Assembly: GCA_031292735.1 (NCBI GenBank)
Contig: JARLGP010000310.1
Coordinates: 8,245 to 72,244 of the forward strand
DNA from: Holophaga sp.
Lineage (GTDB): Bacteria; Acidobacteriota; Holophagae; Holophagales; Holophagaceae
Direction of reading: 5' to 3'
Length of the DNA: 64,000 bases
Shown: piece by piece, positions 33,842 through 41,939 of the stretch
Layout of the letters: every line of letters starts with the position of its first letter
How positions within the stretch are numbered: position 1 is the stretch's first letter
Position numbers and translations under genes: made by a program
The notes under the pieces: model-generated
Database searches by the model: none
Told to the model about the DNA's origin: nothing
Seen by the model: only the letters and a program-made list of their open reading frames with translations

Positions 33842-34651
33842 ATGACCATGATCGGTCCCTTTCATCCATGGCGCGACACCCTTCATGACCTGGGCGTGAT
33901 GGGTCTGATTCCTGCTCCTGGTCGGCGGGAAGCAGTCCCTGAAAAACCAGTTGCTCCTATTGTGACCCAATTGGCACAAGAAGTGGAACAGGAAAAAAGC
34001 AGCATGCCCGTGCCCCCCCCGCCGGCCGATCCCAAGGCCTTCCCTCCCCCGGAACGGGTGGCGGCGGCGGCCACCCTGGCCGACCTGGAGGCCGGGATCC
34101 AGGGCTGCCTGGCCTGCCCCCTGGGGGCCGGGCGGATCCGGTTCGTGTTCGGCGAAGGCAGCGGGGCCTCCGGCCTGCTGTTCATCGGCGAGGGCCCCGG
34201 GCGGGACGAGGACCTGAAGGGCCGGCCGTTCGTGGGCAAGGCCGGGGAGCTGCTGGACAAGATGCTCGCCGCCATCGGCCTGGACCGCGGCCAGGTCTAC
34301 ATCGCCAACATCGTCAAGTGCCGGCCCCCGGACAACCGCACCCCCACCGGTCCGGAGTCCCAGCGCTGCCTGCCCTACCTCAAGCGGCAGATCGAACTGC
34401 TCCAGCCCAAGGTGATCGTCACCCTGGGAGCCACCCCGCTGCGCGAGCTGCTGGGGGTGCAGACCGGCATCACCCGCACCCGGGGCCAGTGGCAGCGGCT
34501 GGACATGCTGGGGGGGATCCCGGTGATGCCCACCTTCCATCCGGCCTACGTGCTGCGCCAGTACACCACGGATGTGCGCCGGGCGGTGTGGGGCGACCTG
34601 GTGGCGGCCAAGAAGTGGCTGGACGACGGCGGCGCGCCGCACCTGCCATGA
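33842..34651 (+). CDS. Family 4 uracil-DNA glycosylase
   Basis: Removes uracil from DNA. The 269-residue protein has about 75 N-terminal residues of low-complexity extension, then the UDG4 core: [4Fe-4S] ligands Cys89/Cys92 (CLAC), Cys160 (KCRPP) and Cys176 (RCLPYL), motif GEGPGRDED (116-124) and FHPAYVLR near residue 235. Family 4 enzymes are usually about 190-220 residues; the extension resembles linkers seen in some bacterial members. The true start may be the second ATG at 33848. Confidence 0.9.
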   Translation: MTMIGPFHPWRDTLHDLGVMGLIPAPGRREAVPEKPVAPIVTQLAQEVEQEKSSMPVPPPPADPKAFPPPERVAAAATLADLEAGIQGCLACPLGAGRIRFVFGEGSGASGLLFIGEGPGRDEDLKGRPFVGKAGELLDKMLAAIGLDRGQVYIANIVKCRPPDNRTPTGPESQRCLPYLKRQIELLQPKVIVTLGATPLRELLGVQTGITRTRGQWQRLDMLGGIPVMPTFHPAYVLRQYTTDVRRAVWGDLVAAKKWLDDGGAPHLP

Positions 34652-34694
34652 GCCAAACCATGCCAAACTGGGCCGAACAGCATGAGGACTCTCC

Positions 34695-36062
34695 ATGCGT
34701 CTGATCAACGTCATTTTCATCGCCATCATCGCCTTCGTGCTGATCTCGGTCGGCTACGTCTACGTCCAGAACGCCGCGGTGATGGGCAACGAGGTGGCCC
34801 TCTGGCAGCACGCCCAGGTGCGGGTGTCCACCCTGCTGATCGGCGTGTTCCTGCTGGGCTTCGTGCTGAACCTGCTGTACACCGGGATCATGGAGCTGCG
34901 CAGGCTGATCCGCGGGATCTCCGCCTCGGCGGCGACCCGGGCCGGCAAGCGCCTCACCAGCCTGCTCCAGGATGCCCGGGAACTGCTGGCCCACGGGCTT
35001 CCCGGCCAGGCCCGGGAGGTGCTGGAGGGCCTCCTGAAGGAACGCAGCGACCACGAGGCCGCCAGCCTGCTCATGGGCGAGGCCCTGCTGAAGCTGGGCG
35101 ATTCCGACGGTGCGGTGCGCTTCCTGGAGAGCTGCTGCCTGGCCCGGCCTGAGCACATCGAGTTCCACTACCTGCTGGCCGAGGCCCTGATCGCCGCCCG
35201 CAACCCCGACGGCGCCGCGGCCGTGCTCAAGAAGCTGGCCGGGGACCATCCCAAGCTCGCCCTGCGGGCCCTGCGCAGGCTGCGCAGCCTGCACGTGGAC
35301 GCCGGCCGCTGGGAGGACGCCATGGACGTGCAGAAGCGCATCGCCTCCCGGTTCGCCCCGTCCATGAACCAGGCCGAGCGGGCCCAGGGCACCGCCTTCC
35401 TGTACCAGGTGGGCATGGGCAAGGTGGAGGCGGACCAGTTCAAGGAAGCGGCCCAGGTGTTCCAGCAGGTGATCAAGGAGGACGCCGCGTTCGTGCCCGC
35501 CTACCTGAGCCTCGGGCGCTGCATGATCCTGCAGGATCAGGAGTTGCAGGGGATCGAAATCTGGCTGGAAGGCTTCCGCACCACCGGCGAAGGGGCCCTG
35601 CTGCAGGAGATCGAGGACTACTTCATCCAGAGCGGCAAGCCCGAAGAGGGGCTTTCCGTGCTGCGCCGGGTGGCCGCCACCAGCGAGCACGCCACCACCG
35701 CCAAGTTCTTCCTGGGCAAGATGCTCTACCGGCTGGAGATCCTGGACGAGGCCCTGGTGCTGTTCCAGGATGTGCGGGCCCAGGTGGTGTATTCGCCCAT
35801 CCTGTATTTCTTCATGGCCAAGATCCACGCCCGGAGGGGCCGGCTGGACCAGGCGCTGAACGAGTACCGGCAGCTGCTGCGCAACCTCGGGGTGCTGAAG
35901 ATGCGCTTCGAATGCAGTGTCTGCGGGCACAAGTCGGCGGACTACGCCGACCGCTGCGAGGCCTGCTCGAGCTGGAACAGCAACCACTTCCTGTTCAAGG
36001 AGAACGAAATGCCGGAACTGCACCTGCGGGCGGAGACCGGCCCCTGGGCCGGCAGTTTGTAG
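34695..36062 (+). CDS. LapA-LapB fusion (LPS assembly regulator)
   Basis: The 455-residue protein starts with two membrane helices (about 4-25 and 45-67) with the DUF1049/LapA layout, continues with TPR repeats (about 90-400), and ends in a rubredoxin-like zinc site (Cys407, Cys410, Cys421, Cys424; CSVCGHKS and RCEAC). In E. coli LapA and LapB are separate adjacent genes; LapB (YciM) has one N-terminal helix and guides FtsH to degrade LpxC, tuning LPS synthesis. Here both parts are in one chain. KdsA in the window shows that LPS is made. Confidence 0.8.
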   Translation: MRLINVIFIAIIAFVLISVGYVYVQNAAVMGNEVALWQHAQVRVSTLLIGVFLLGFVLNLLYTGIMELRRLIRGISASAATRAGKRLTSLLQDARELLAHGLPGQAREVLEGLLKERSDHEAASLLMGEALLKLGDSDGAVRFLESCCLARPEHIEFHYLLAEALIAARNPDGAAAVLKKLAGDHPKLALRALRRLRSLHVDAGRWEDAMDVQKRIASRFAPSMNQAERAQGTAFLYQVGMGKVEADQFKEAAQVFQQVIKEDAAFVPAYLSLGRCMILQDQELQGIEIWLEGFRTTGEGALLQEIEDYFIQSGKPEEGLSVLRRVAATSEHATTAKFFLGKMLYRLEILDEALVLFQDVRAQVVYSPILYFFMAKIHARRGRLDQALNEYRQLLRNLGVLKMRFECSVCGHKSADYADRCEACSSWNSNHFLFKENEMPELHLRAETGPWAGSL

Positions 36063-36231
36063 AAGGGTTCCGTTTGGCAGGGGGATGCGTTAAACTCCAA
36101 GGGCAATGCTCAAGGCCTCAACCCACCGAGGGAACGGGCTCCAGTTTCCGGAGATTCCTGGCAGTGGATGTCCCATTGCCTAACCTAAGAGGGGACAACG
36201 CACTAGCGCTGGCCAGAACCAGGAGTGAATC

Positions 36232-36681
36232 ATGGAGATTCTTCTCATCGAAAACGTCCAGAACCTTGGTGTGCGCGGGGATGTGGTCAACGTCAAAGAC
36301 GGTTATGCCAGGAACTTCCTCTTGCCCCGCAAGAAGGCCCTGCCCGTCACCTCCGGTAACAAGCGTCTCATTGAGCTTGAAAAGGAGCGCAACCTGAAGA
36401 TGCGCGCGAAGGAATTGGCCGACGCCCAGGATCTCCAGACGAAACTGGAAGCCATCCCGCTCACCCTGGCCAAGAAGGTCGGCGAAAACGGCACCCTGTT
36501 CGGCTCGGTCACCAACGGCGATCTGGCGGACCTGCTCAAGGCCAAGGGCTTCGAGCTGGAGAAGCAGTCCATCACCGTGCCCCATATCAAGACCATCGGC
36601 ACCTACGACGTCGATATCCGTCTGTATTCCGGAGTCCACGCGAAACTGCATGTGGAAGTGACGGCCCTCCCCGCCGAGTAG
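36232..36681 (+). CDS. rplI: 50S ribosomal protein L9
   Basis: The 149-residue protein has the L9 signature start (MEILLIENVQNLGVRGDVV and VKDGYARNFLLP), the long connecting helix (about 42-75) and the C-terminal domain (LFGSVTNGDLADLLKAKG). Length equals the E. coli protein. It binds 23S rRNA domain V. It is not next to rpsF/rpsR here, unlike the common bacterial order. AGGAGTG precedes the ATG. The 169 bp upstream (36063-36231) show no other gene. Confidence 0.97.
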   Translation: MEILLIENVQNLGVRGDVVNVKDGYARNFLLPRKKALPVTSGNKRLIELEKERNLKMRAKELADAQDLQTKLEAIPLTLAKKVGENGTLFGSVTNGDLADLLKAKGFELEKQSITVPHIKTIGTYDVDIRLYSGVHAKLHVEVTALPAE

Positions 36682-36693
36682 CCGTCGGTATCT

Positions 36694-36731
36694 TTCCGTT
36701 TTACGGAACCAGTCCAAGGGGTTCTGGTTCC
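36694..36731. promoter_or_regulatory. Two overlapping inverted repeats between rplI and the HU gene
   Basis: TTCCGT-TTT-ACGGAA (36694-36708) and GGAACCAG-N11-CTGGTTCC (36705-36731) share the bases GGAA, so the two RNA hairpins exclude each other. They could form a terminator/antiterminator-like switch or protein sites. The longer one has no strong T tract after it. Confidence 0.4.
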
Positions 36732-36765
36732 ACATAGTCCATTTTCATCTCCAAAGAGGGATAGC

Positions 36766-37065
36766 ATGAGCAAGACCGCCATCAAACCTGAAACCATCGG
36801 CATTCCCGAGCTCTCCGCCTCCCTGGCCGAGGCCCACGACCTGACCAAGGCCCGCGCCAAGGCGATGCTGGACGGCCTACGGGACGAAGTCGTCCAGTCC
36901 CTGCTTGAAGGAAAGCGGGTCAACGTGTTCGGCCTCGGCACCTTCGAGGTCCGCGCCACCAAGGAGAAGATGGGCCGCAACCCCAAGACCGGGGAGAAGA
37001 TCCAGATTCCCGCCGGCCGCAAGGTCGTGTTCAAGGCCGCCAAGGGCCTCAAGGACCAGATGTAG
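36766..37065 (+). CDS. HU family DNA-binding protein
   Basis: The 99-residue histone-like protein has the HU/IHF layout: helical dimerisation part (ELSASLAEAHDLTKARAKAMLDGL), then VNVFGLGTFEV and the DNA-binding arm GRNPKTGEKIQIPAGRKVVFKA. The Arg-Asn-Pro-Lys tip that kinks DNA is intact. About ten residues precede the usual HU start. Followed by an intrinsic terminator. Confidence 0.95.
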   Translation: MSKTAIKPETIGIPELSASLAEAHDLTKARAKAMLDGLRDEVVQSLLEGKRVNVFGLGTFEVRATKEKMGRNPKTGEKIQIPAGRKVVFKAAKGLKDQM

Positions 37066-37084
37066 TTTCCGCCTTTCCGGCAGG

Positions 37085-37114
37085 ACGGCCACCCTCCGGG
37101 GTGGCCGTTCTTTT
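37085..37114 (+). terminator. Intrinsic terminator after the HU gene
   Basis: A perfect 10-bp stem, ACGGCCACCC / GGGTGGCCGT, with a TCCG loop, is followed by TCTTTT. It lies 20 nt after the HU stop and just before the convergent MoaD-like gene. Confidence 0.88.
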
Positions 37115-37136
37115 GCCTGGGGCCGGGAAGCCGGTT

Positions 37137-37334
37137 TCAGCCCCCGCTCAGCAGGTGGATCACCCGCAGCACCGAACCGTCGGGCACCGGGGTGCGGTCG
37201 TAGTCGCCCCGTTCCACCGGCTGGTCGTCCAGGGTGACGATGACCAGCGGGAACAGGTAGTTCTTGGCCCGCAGCACGCCCCGGACGGTGAGCTCCGGGG
37301 TCCAGTCCAGGGGGTCGCCGTTCACCTGGATCAT
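37137..37334 (-). CDS. MoaD/ThiS-like sulfur carrier protein of the tungsten enzyme cluster
   Basis: A 65-residue beta-grasp protein ending in Gly-Gly (IHLLSGG), the C-terminus that is thiocarboxylated in MoaD and ThiS. It follows the AOR gene after two bases. In several AOR operons a dedicated MoaD-like protein helps build the pyranopterin cofactor of the tungsten enzyme. ThiS is the alternative, but no thiamine genes are near. Confidence 0.8.
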   Translation of the reverse strand: MIQVNGDPLDWTPELTVRGVLRAKNYLFPLVIVTLDDQPVERGDYDRTPVPDGSVLRVIHLLSGG

Positions 37335-37336
37335 GC

Positions 37337-39571
37337 TCAGCCGCCGTGGGACTGGACGATGGCCACCACCTCGGGCAGCACGTCCAGGCCCAGCTCCTTC
37401 AGCCAGGCCTGGGTGGGCACGCCGTCCGGGGTCCAGCCGCGCCGGGCGTAGACCGCGTCGCACAGCCTGGCGTAGCGTTCCATGCGGTAGGTGCGGGTGA
37501 TGGCGATCTTCTCTTCGACCGGCTTGCCGGCCGGGTCGACCCCGATCTCCTCCAGCATCTGCTTGTCGTAGCGCTCGGCCCGGGACTCGTACTCCTCCCG
37601 GGTGACCGGGCCCACGGAACGGTAGGGCGGCAGGTCGTGGCTGCGGAGCCCTTTGCCCATGCGGATGTTGAACACCCGCTGGAAGTTGTAGACCCGGGCC
37701 GACTGCATGAGCATGTCCTGCCGGTCCAGCTTGAGCCCGGTGATGGCGTGGACGATGTCCAGGTAGTTCTGCAGGTGCTCGGGCACCTTGGCCGGCTCGG
37801 AGGTCTTGCCGTTGTCCGCCGGCTCGATGTCGTTCCAGGGCAGCTTGCAGAACCCGTGCAGGCCGAACCAGGTGCGCACCAGGGGGAAGAAATACAGCGC
37901 CTCGGCCTTGTCCTCGAAGGTGGGGATCTGCTTGTTCACCATGTCCATGAAGATCAGCCAGGCCTCGTCGTGCTGGGGCCCCTTGTTGGTGAGGGCGAAT
38001 CCGCCCTGCTGGGCGAGGGATTCCTTGGAGATGTATTCGCTGTATTCCAGGCCCTTGCACTCCATGCCGATGTCCCGGATGAGCTGCGGATCGCCCCAGC
38101 CGTTGGCGATGAAAAGCTCTTTCATCTTTTTCACGCCCTGGCCGGCGATGCGCCCGAAGCCTTCGCCCCGGGCCATCTGGTGCAGCATCTCCAGGTCGGC
38201 CTCGGCGTTGCCCCAGGTGAGGTCCAGGCCGCCGGTGCGCTCCAGGTTCAGGATGCCGCGCTGATAGCACTCCATGACGAAGGCGACCATGGTGCCGTAG
38301 CTGATGGTGCAGATGCCGTAGGTGTCGCAGTAGAAGTTCAGCTCCAGGATCGCGTCGGGGTCGAACAGGCCGCCGTTGGAACCCAGGCCGGCGGCGTTCT
38401 CGTACTCGGGGCCGTCCACGGTGACCAGGTGCCCCTGGTAGGGCCCGGTGCGCAGCACCAGGCCGTCCACGCCCTTGGCGCAGGCCATGGAGCACCCGTA
38501 CCAGCAGCCGTCCACGGTCCGCTGGGTGCAGCGGGCCTGCCAGACCTTGGATGCGATCTTGGGCGTGTCGGGGTGGGAGCCGAACTGGTAGTTGTGGGTG
38601 GGCAGCAGGTCGTAGGCGTCCATGATTTCCACCAGGTGCGCGGTGCCGGTGCGGCGCATGTTGCACTGGCTGCTGTCCAGGGTGCGGATCTCCTTGTGCA
38701 GCTTGATGCCGGCCTTGGCCAGCGGCTCCGGGTCCACCGGATGGTTCATGTCGCCCTTGACCACCGGCCCGCGCACGACGATGGCCCGGATCCGTTTGTT
38801 CCGGAACACGGTGCCGATGCCGCCGCGGCCTGCCTGCTTGAGCCGGACGCAGCCGCGCCGCTTGTCCCACCAGGTGAAGTTGAGCATGCCCATGAGGCTG
38901 TGCTCGGCGGCCGCGCCGGTGCACACCACTGAGATGTTCACCCGGTCGGCGTCGTCCTCGGCGTAGATCCGGGTCAGCAGCTCGGCCAGGATGTGGCTGT
39001 CGGCGGGCTCCAGCGGCGCGGCCTCCACCCGGATGATGCCCTTCTGGCCGTCCAGGAACAGGATCACGTCCTGGTCCGCCTTGCCCTGCAGCTCCAGGGC
39101 GTCGAAGCCGGAGAACTTGAGCAGCGGACCGAAATAGCCGCCCACGTTGGAATCGATGGGGATGTCGGTCTGGGGGGAGAGGGTGACCACCAGGGACTTG
39201 CCGCTGCCCGGATACTGGGTGATGCCGGAGGCCGGGCCGGGGCTGATGATGATCTCGTTCTCGGGATCGTTCCAGCGGGTGGCGGGGGTGACCGCGTTCC
39301 ACAGCTGCCAGAGGCCGAAGCCGCGGCCGCCCACGAACAGGTCCTTCATCGGCTGGGTGACCGGCTTTTCCCGGATCTCCAGGGTGCCCAGGTTGATGTA
39401 CAGGATCCGGTTGGTGTAGCCCTTCTGGGGCAGGCTGGGCGTGTAGCTGACCCGCTTGAGCACCCGGTGCGCGGCCTTGATGGTCTCGAAGCCGTCCAGA
39501 TAGTATTCGGTGCGTTTGGTGAAGTCCACTTCGGCCGGGGTGCTGGGGGAACCTGGTGCTTGAAGGCTCAT
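37337..39571 (-). CDS. Tungsten-dependent aldehyde:ferredoxin oxidoreductase family protein
   Basis: The catalytic subunit (744 residues) binds a tungsten bis-pyranopterin and one [4Fe-4S] cluster. AOR features: VGGRGFGLWQLWN, SPGPASGITQYPGSGKSLVV, the cluster cysteines Cys356/360/364 (CWYGCSMAC) with a fourth near Cys575 (FGLHGFCKL), and GMECKGLEYSEY. It is longer than archaeal AOR (about 605-620) because of an N-terminal 45-residue segment and internal insertions, nearer in size to YdhV-like members. It may oxidise aldehydes or reduce carboxylic acids with ferredoxin; the substrate is unknown. Expressed with the ferredoxin subunit upstream (15 bp) and next to a tungstate transporter. Confidence 0.92.
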   Translation of the reverse strand: MSLQAPGSPSTPAEVDFTKRTEYYLDGFETIKAAHRVLKRVSYTPSLPQKGYTNRILYINLGTLEIREKPVTQPMKDLFVGGRGFGLWQLWNAVTPATRWNDPENEIIISPGPASGITQYPGSGKSLVVTLSPQTDIPIDSNVGGYFGPLLKFSGFDALELQGKADQDVILFLDGQKGIIRVEAAPLEPADSHILAELLTRIYAEDDADRVNISVVCTGAAAEHSLMGMLNFTWWDKRRGCVRLKQAGRGGIGTVFRNKRIRAIVVRGPVVKGDMNHPVDPEPLAKAGIKLHKEIRTLDSSQCNMRRTGTAHLVEIMDAYDLLPTHNYQFGSHPDTPKIASKVWQARCTQRTVDGCWYGCSMACAKGVDGLVLRTGPYQGHLVTVDGPEYENAAGLGSNGGLFDPDAILELNFYCDTYGICTISYGTMVAFVMECYQRGILNLERTGGLDLTWGNAEADLEMLHQMARGEGFGRIAGQGVKKMKELFIANGWGDPQLIRDIGMECKGLEYSEYISKESLAQQGGFALTNKGPQHDEAWLIFMDMVNKQIPTFEDKAEALYFFPLVRTWFGLHGFCKLPWNDIEPADNGKTSEPAKVPEHLQNYLDIVHAITGLKLDRQDMLMQSARVYNFQRVFNIRMGKGLRSHDLPPYRSVGPVTREEYESRAERYDKQMLEEIGVDPAGKPVEEKIAITRTYRMERYARLCDAVYARRGWTPDGVPTQAWLKELGLDVLPEVVAIVQSHGG

Positions 39572-39586
39572 CGGGGAATCCTTGAT

Positions 39587-40009
39587 TCAGATGATGCGGG
39601 GGGCGGGCAGGGGGACATCGACGATCTCCAGCGCGGCGTGCGGGCAGGCCTTGACGCAGATGCCGCAGGCGGTGCATTTGTAAGGCTCCAGCCAGCCGGG
39701 GTTGCGCTGGAAGGCGTCCTTCTCGCAGAAGCCGACGCACATGTAGCAGCCCACGCACAATTTCTTGTCGATCATCACCACGCCCAGCCGGTTCCGTTTC
39801 AGAGCCTCGGCCGGGCACACCGCCACGCAGTCGCCGCACTGGTCGCAAAGGATGGCCGCGCTCTGGCCGTCGGCCAGGGGCTGGATGTGCAGCGCCGCGC
39901 CCTGCCGGTCGTCCAGCTTGAACACTTTGCCGGCGCAGGCCTGCTCGCATTCGTGTTGGCAATGGCGGCCGCCGTCGCACGTGGGCAGGTTGATCTTCAG
40001 CTGTCTCAT
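39587..40009 (-). CDS. Four-cluster ferredoxin subunit of the tungsten enzyme
   Basis: The 140-residue protein has four cysteine groups: CQHECEQAC near the start (atypical), CDQCGDCVAVCP (about 55-66), CVGCYMCVGFC (about 85-95) and CTACGICVKACP (about 112-123), enough for up to four [4Fe-4S] clusters. This matches the electron-transfer subunits AorA, WOR5-S and YdhY that pair with AOR-family enzymes. First gene of the AOR operon. Confidence 0.9.
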   Translation of the reverse strand: MRQLKINLPTCDGGRHCQHECEQACAGKVFKLDDRQGAALHIQPLADGQSAAILCDQCGDCVAVCPAEALKRNRLGVVMIDKKLCVGCYMCVGFCEKDAFQRNPGWLEPYKCTACGICVKACPHAALEIVDVPLPAPRII

Positions 40010-40134
40010 GCCGAGCCGCTCCCATCCAGGACGGATCTTTCAAAACCTTCGAAAAACCCGATTTAACTTAAGCCAAACGTACAACGCGGGGCGATCTCCG
40101 GCAAGAAACGGCCTGAAGCATGTGACCGTCCTCA

Positions 40135-40157
40135 CCGTATACGGCCGGATATTACGC
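40135..40157. promoter_or_regulatory. Candidate palindromic regulatory site upstream of the AOR operon
   Basis: CCGTATACGG is a perfect 10-bp palindrome at 40135-40144, followed by GGATATTACG; together they give an imperfect CGTATA...TATTACG dyad loosely like ModE boxes. It lies between tupC and the AOR operon, about 130 bp before the ferredoxin gene start. The site overlaps the last codons of tupC. Weak evidence. Confidence 0.25.
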
Positions 40158-41243
40158 TTGTCCCGGCCGCCGGATCAGATGCACCGCGGTGGCCTTGAAA
40201 GCGGCCACCACCGCGGATCCGGGCGCCAGGGACAAGGCCTCCAGGGAAGCCGGAGTGACGAAGGCGGCCACCGGGAAGCCGCAATCCAGCTCGACCTTGA
40301 AGCAGGGACCGCGGGGCAGGATGCGGGTCACCGTGCCGGGGAAGCGGTTGCGGGCGCTGCTGGCGGGGTCCTCATGAACGGCGAGGGTGACGTGCTCGGG
40401 GCGCAGGCCCAGGAACACCGCGTCGCCCAGGCCGGGGGAACCCACTGCCTCCACCTCGCGGCCGGCCACCGACACCCGGCACAGGCCCAGGCCGGAGGCC
40501 GTGACCCGGCCGGGGAGGAGCGTCTCCATGCCCACGAAGCCGGCGACGAATTCGCTGGCCGGATGGTTCACCACATCGTCCCCGGTGCCGCTCTGGACGA
40601 TCCGGCCCTGGTGCAGCACCGCCAGCCGGTCCGCCAGCTGCAGCGCCTCCAGCTGGTCGTGGGTGGCCAGCACCGCGGTGGTGCGGCGCTGGCGCAGGGC
40701 CGCGCCCAGGTCGTCGAGCAGGGCCTCCCGGGTGGGCGGGTCCAGGGCGGAGAAGGGCTCGTCCAGGAACAGGATCTCCGGGTCGAGGGCGAAGGCCCGG
40801 GCCAGGCTGGTGCGCTGGGCCTCGCCGCCGGAGAGCTTGCGCGCCTGGCGGTCCAGCAGCGCGGTGATGCCGAACTGCAGGGCCGCCTGCTCCACCCGCC
40901 GGGCCCGCTGGGGCGCGGGCACGCCGTGCAGCTTCAGCCCGGATTCCAGGTTGCGGGCCACGGTGGTGTCGAACAGCAGGGGCTGCTGGAACACCATGGT
41001 CACCCGCCGGCGGTAGGCTTCCCGGGCGGCGCGGGAGGCCAGCGGCTGGCCCTGGAACCGCAGGCTGCCGGAGGCCGGCTCCTGCAGGCAGGCCAGGGTC
41101 TTGAGCAGGGTGGTCTTGCCGGAGCCGTTGGGGCCGATGAGCGCCAGCACGGCGCCGGCCTGCAGCTCCAGGGCCGGAATGTCCAGCACCTGCACGCCGC
41201 CGCGCAGCACGGTCAGGCCGCGCGCCTCCAGGGCCGGGGTCAC
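40152..41243 (-). CDS. tupC: Tungstate/molybdate ABC transporter ATP-binding protein
   Basis: The 363-residue ATPase has Walker A GPNGSGKTT, Q loop, signature LSGGEAQRTSLARAF, Walker B ILFLDEPFSALD, the H-loop ATHD, and a C-terminal TOBE-type oxyanion-binding domain (about 240-360). It energises the import of the oxyanion bound by TupA. Its start overlaps the tupB stop by 4 bp. The substrate call rests on the adjacent TupA. Confidence 0.9.
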   Translation of the reverse strand: MTPALEARGLTVLRGGVQVLDIPALELQAGAVLALIGPNGSGKTTLLKTLACLQEPASGSLRFQGQPLASRAAREAYRRRVTMVFQQPLLFDTTVARNLESGLKLHGVPAPQRARRVEQAALQFGITALLDRQARKLSGGEAQRTSLARAFALDPEILFLDEPFSALDPPTREALLDDLGAALRQRRTTAVLATHDQLEALQLADRLAVLHQGRIVQSGTGDDVVNHPASEFVAGFVGMETLLPGRVTASGLGLCRVSVAGREVEAVGSPGLGDAVFLGLRPEHVTLAVHEDPASSARNRFPGTVTRILPRGPCFKVELDCGFPVAAFVTPASLEALSLAPGSAVVAAFKATAVHLIRRPGQA

Positions 41244-41938
41244 CGGGGCCGGTCCCGCTGCTGGATGTGGGTGAGCGCCGCGTTCACGGTGAAGGTGAGC
41301 GCCATGAGGATGAGGCTCAGGGCGATGGCGGTGTCGAAGTTGCCCTTGCCGGTCTCCATCACCGTGGCGGTGGTGAGCACCCGGGTGCTGCCCTGGATGT
41401 TGCCGCCCACCATGATGGAGGCGCCCACTTCGGAGATCACCCCGCCGAACCCGGCCATGACCGCCGCCATGAGCGGCAGCCGGGCCTCCAGCGCCAGCAT
41501 GCGCAGCATCTGCCAGCGGCTGGCGCCCAGCGACAGGATCTGCAGGCGCAGGTCGGCGGGCAGCTGCTGGATGGCGGCCAGGGTGATGCCGGCGATGATG
41601 GGGGTGGCGATGACGGTCTGGGCCAGGATGATGGCCGACGGGGTGTACAGGATCTCAAGGAAGCCCAGGGGGCCGTTGCGCCAGAGCAGGATGGTGACGA
41701 ACAGCCCCACCACCACCGGCGGCAGGCCCATGCCGGTGTTGACTAGGCTGATCACCAGCCGTTTGCCGGGAAACCGGGTGAGGGCCAGGGCCATGCCGGC
41801 GCTGCCGCCGATGACCAGGCTCGCCGCGGTGGCCAGGATGGAGACCTTCAGGGAGAACAGGGTGACGCCCAGCACCTCCGGATCCAGGGTCCAGAGCAGC
41901 TCCGCCGCCTTCTTGATGCCTTCCCAGACCAGGCCCAA
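41240..41938 (-). CDS. tupB: Tungstate ABC transporter permease
   Basis: A permease of about 232 residues with five to six membrane helices and the cytoplasmic EAA-like loop (LGASRWQMLRMLALEARLPL). The TTG at 41938 is preferred as start: GGGAGGA lies 5 nt upstream, and it begins one base after the tupA stop. An upstream ATG (41962) or the longest frame (41995) would overlap tupA and add non-conserved residues. Confidence 0.9.
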   Translation of the reverse strand: MGLVWEGIKKAAELLWTLDPEVLGVTLFSLKVSILATAASLVIGGSAGMALALTRFPGKRLVISLVNTGMGLPPVVVGLFVTILLWRNGPLGFLEILYTPSAIILAQTVIATPIIAGITLAAIQQLPADLRLQILSLGASRWQMLRMLALEARLPLMAAVMAGFGGVISEVGASIMVGGNIQGSTRVLTTATVMETGKGNFDTAIALSLILMALTFTVNAALTHIQQRDRPR

Positions 41939-41939
41939 C

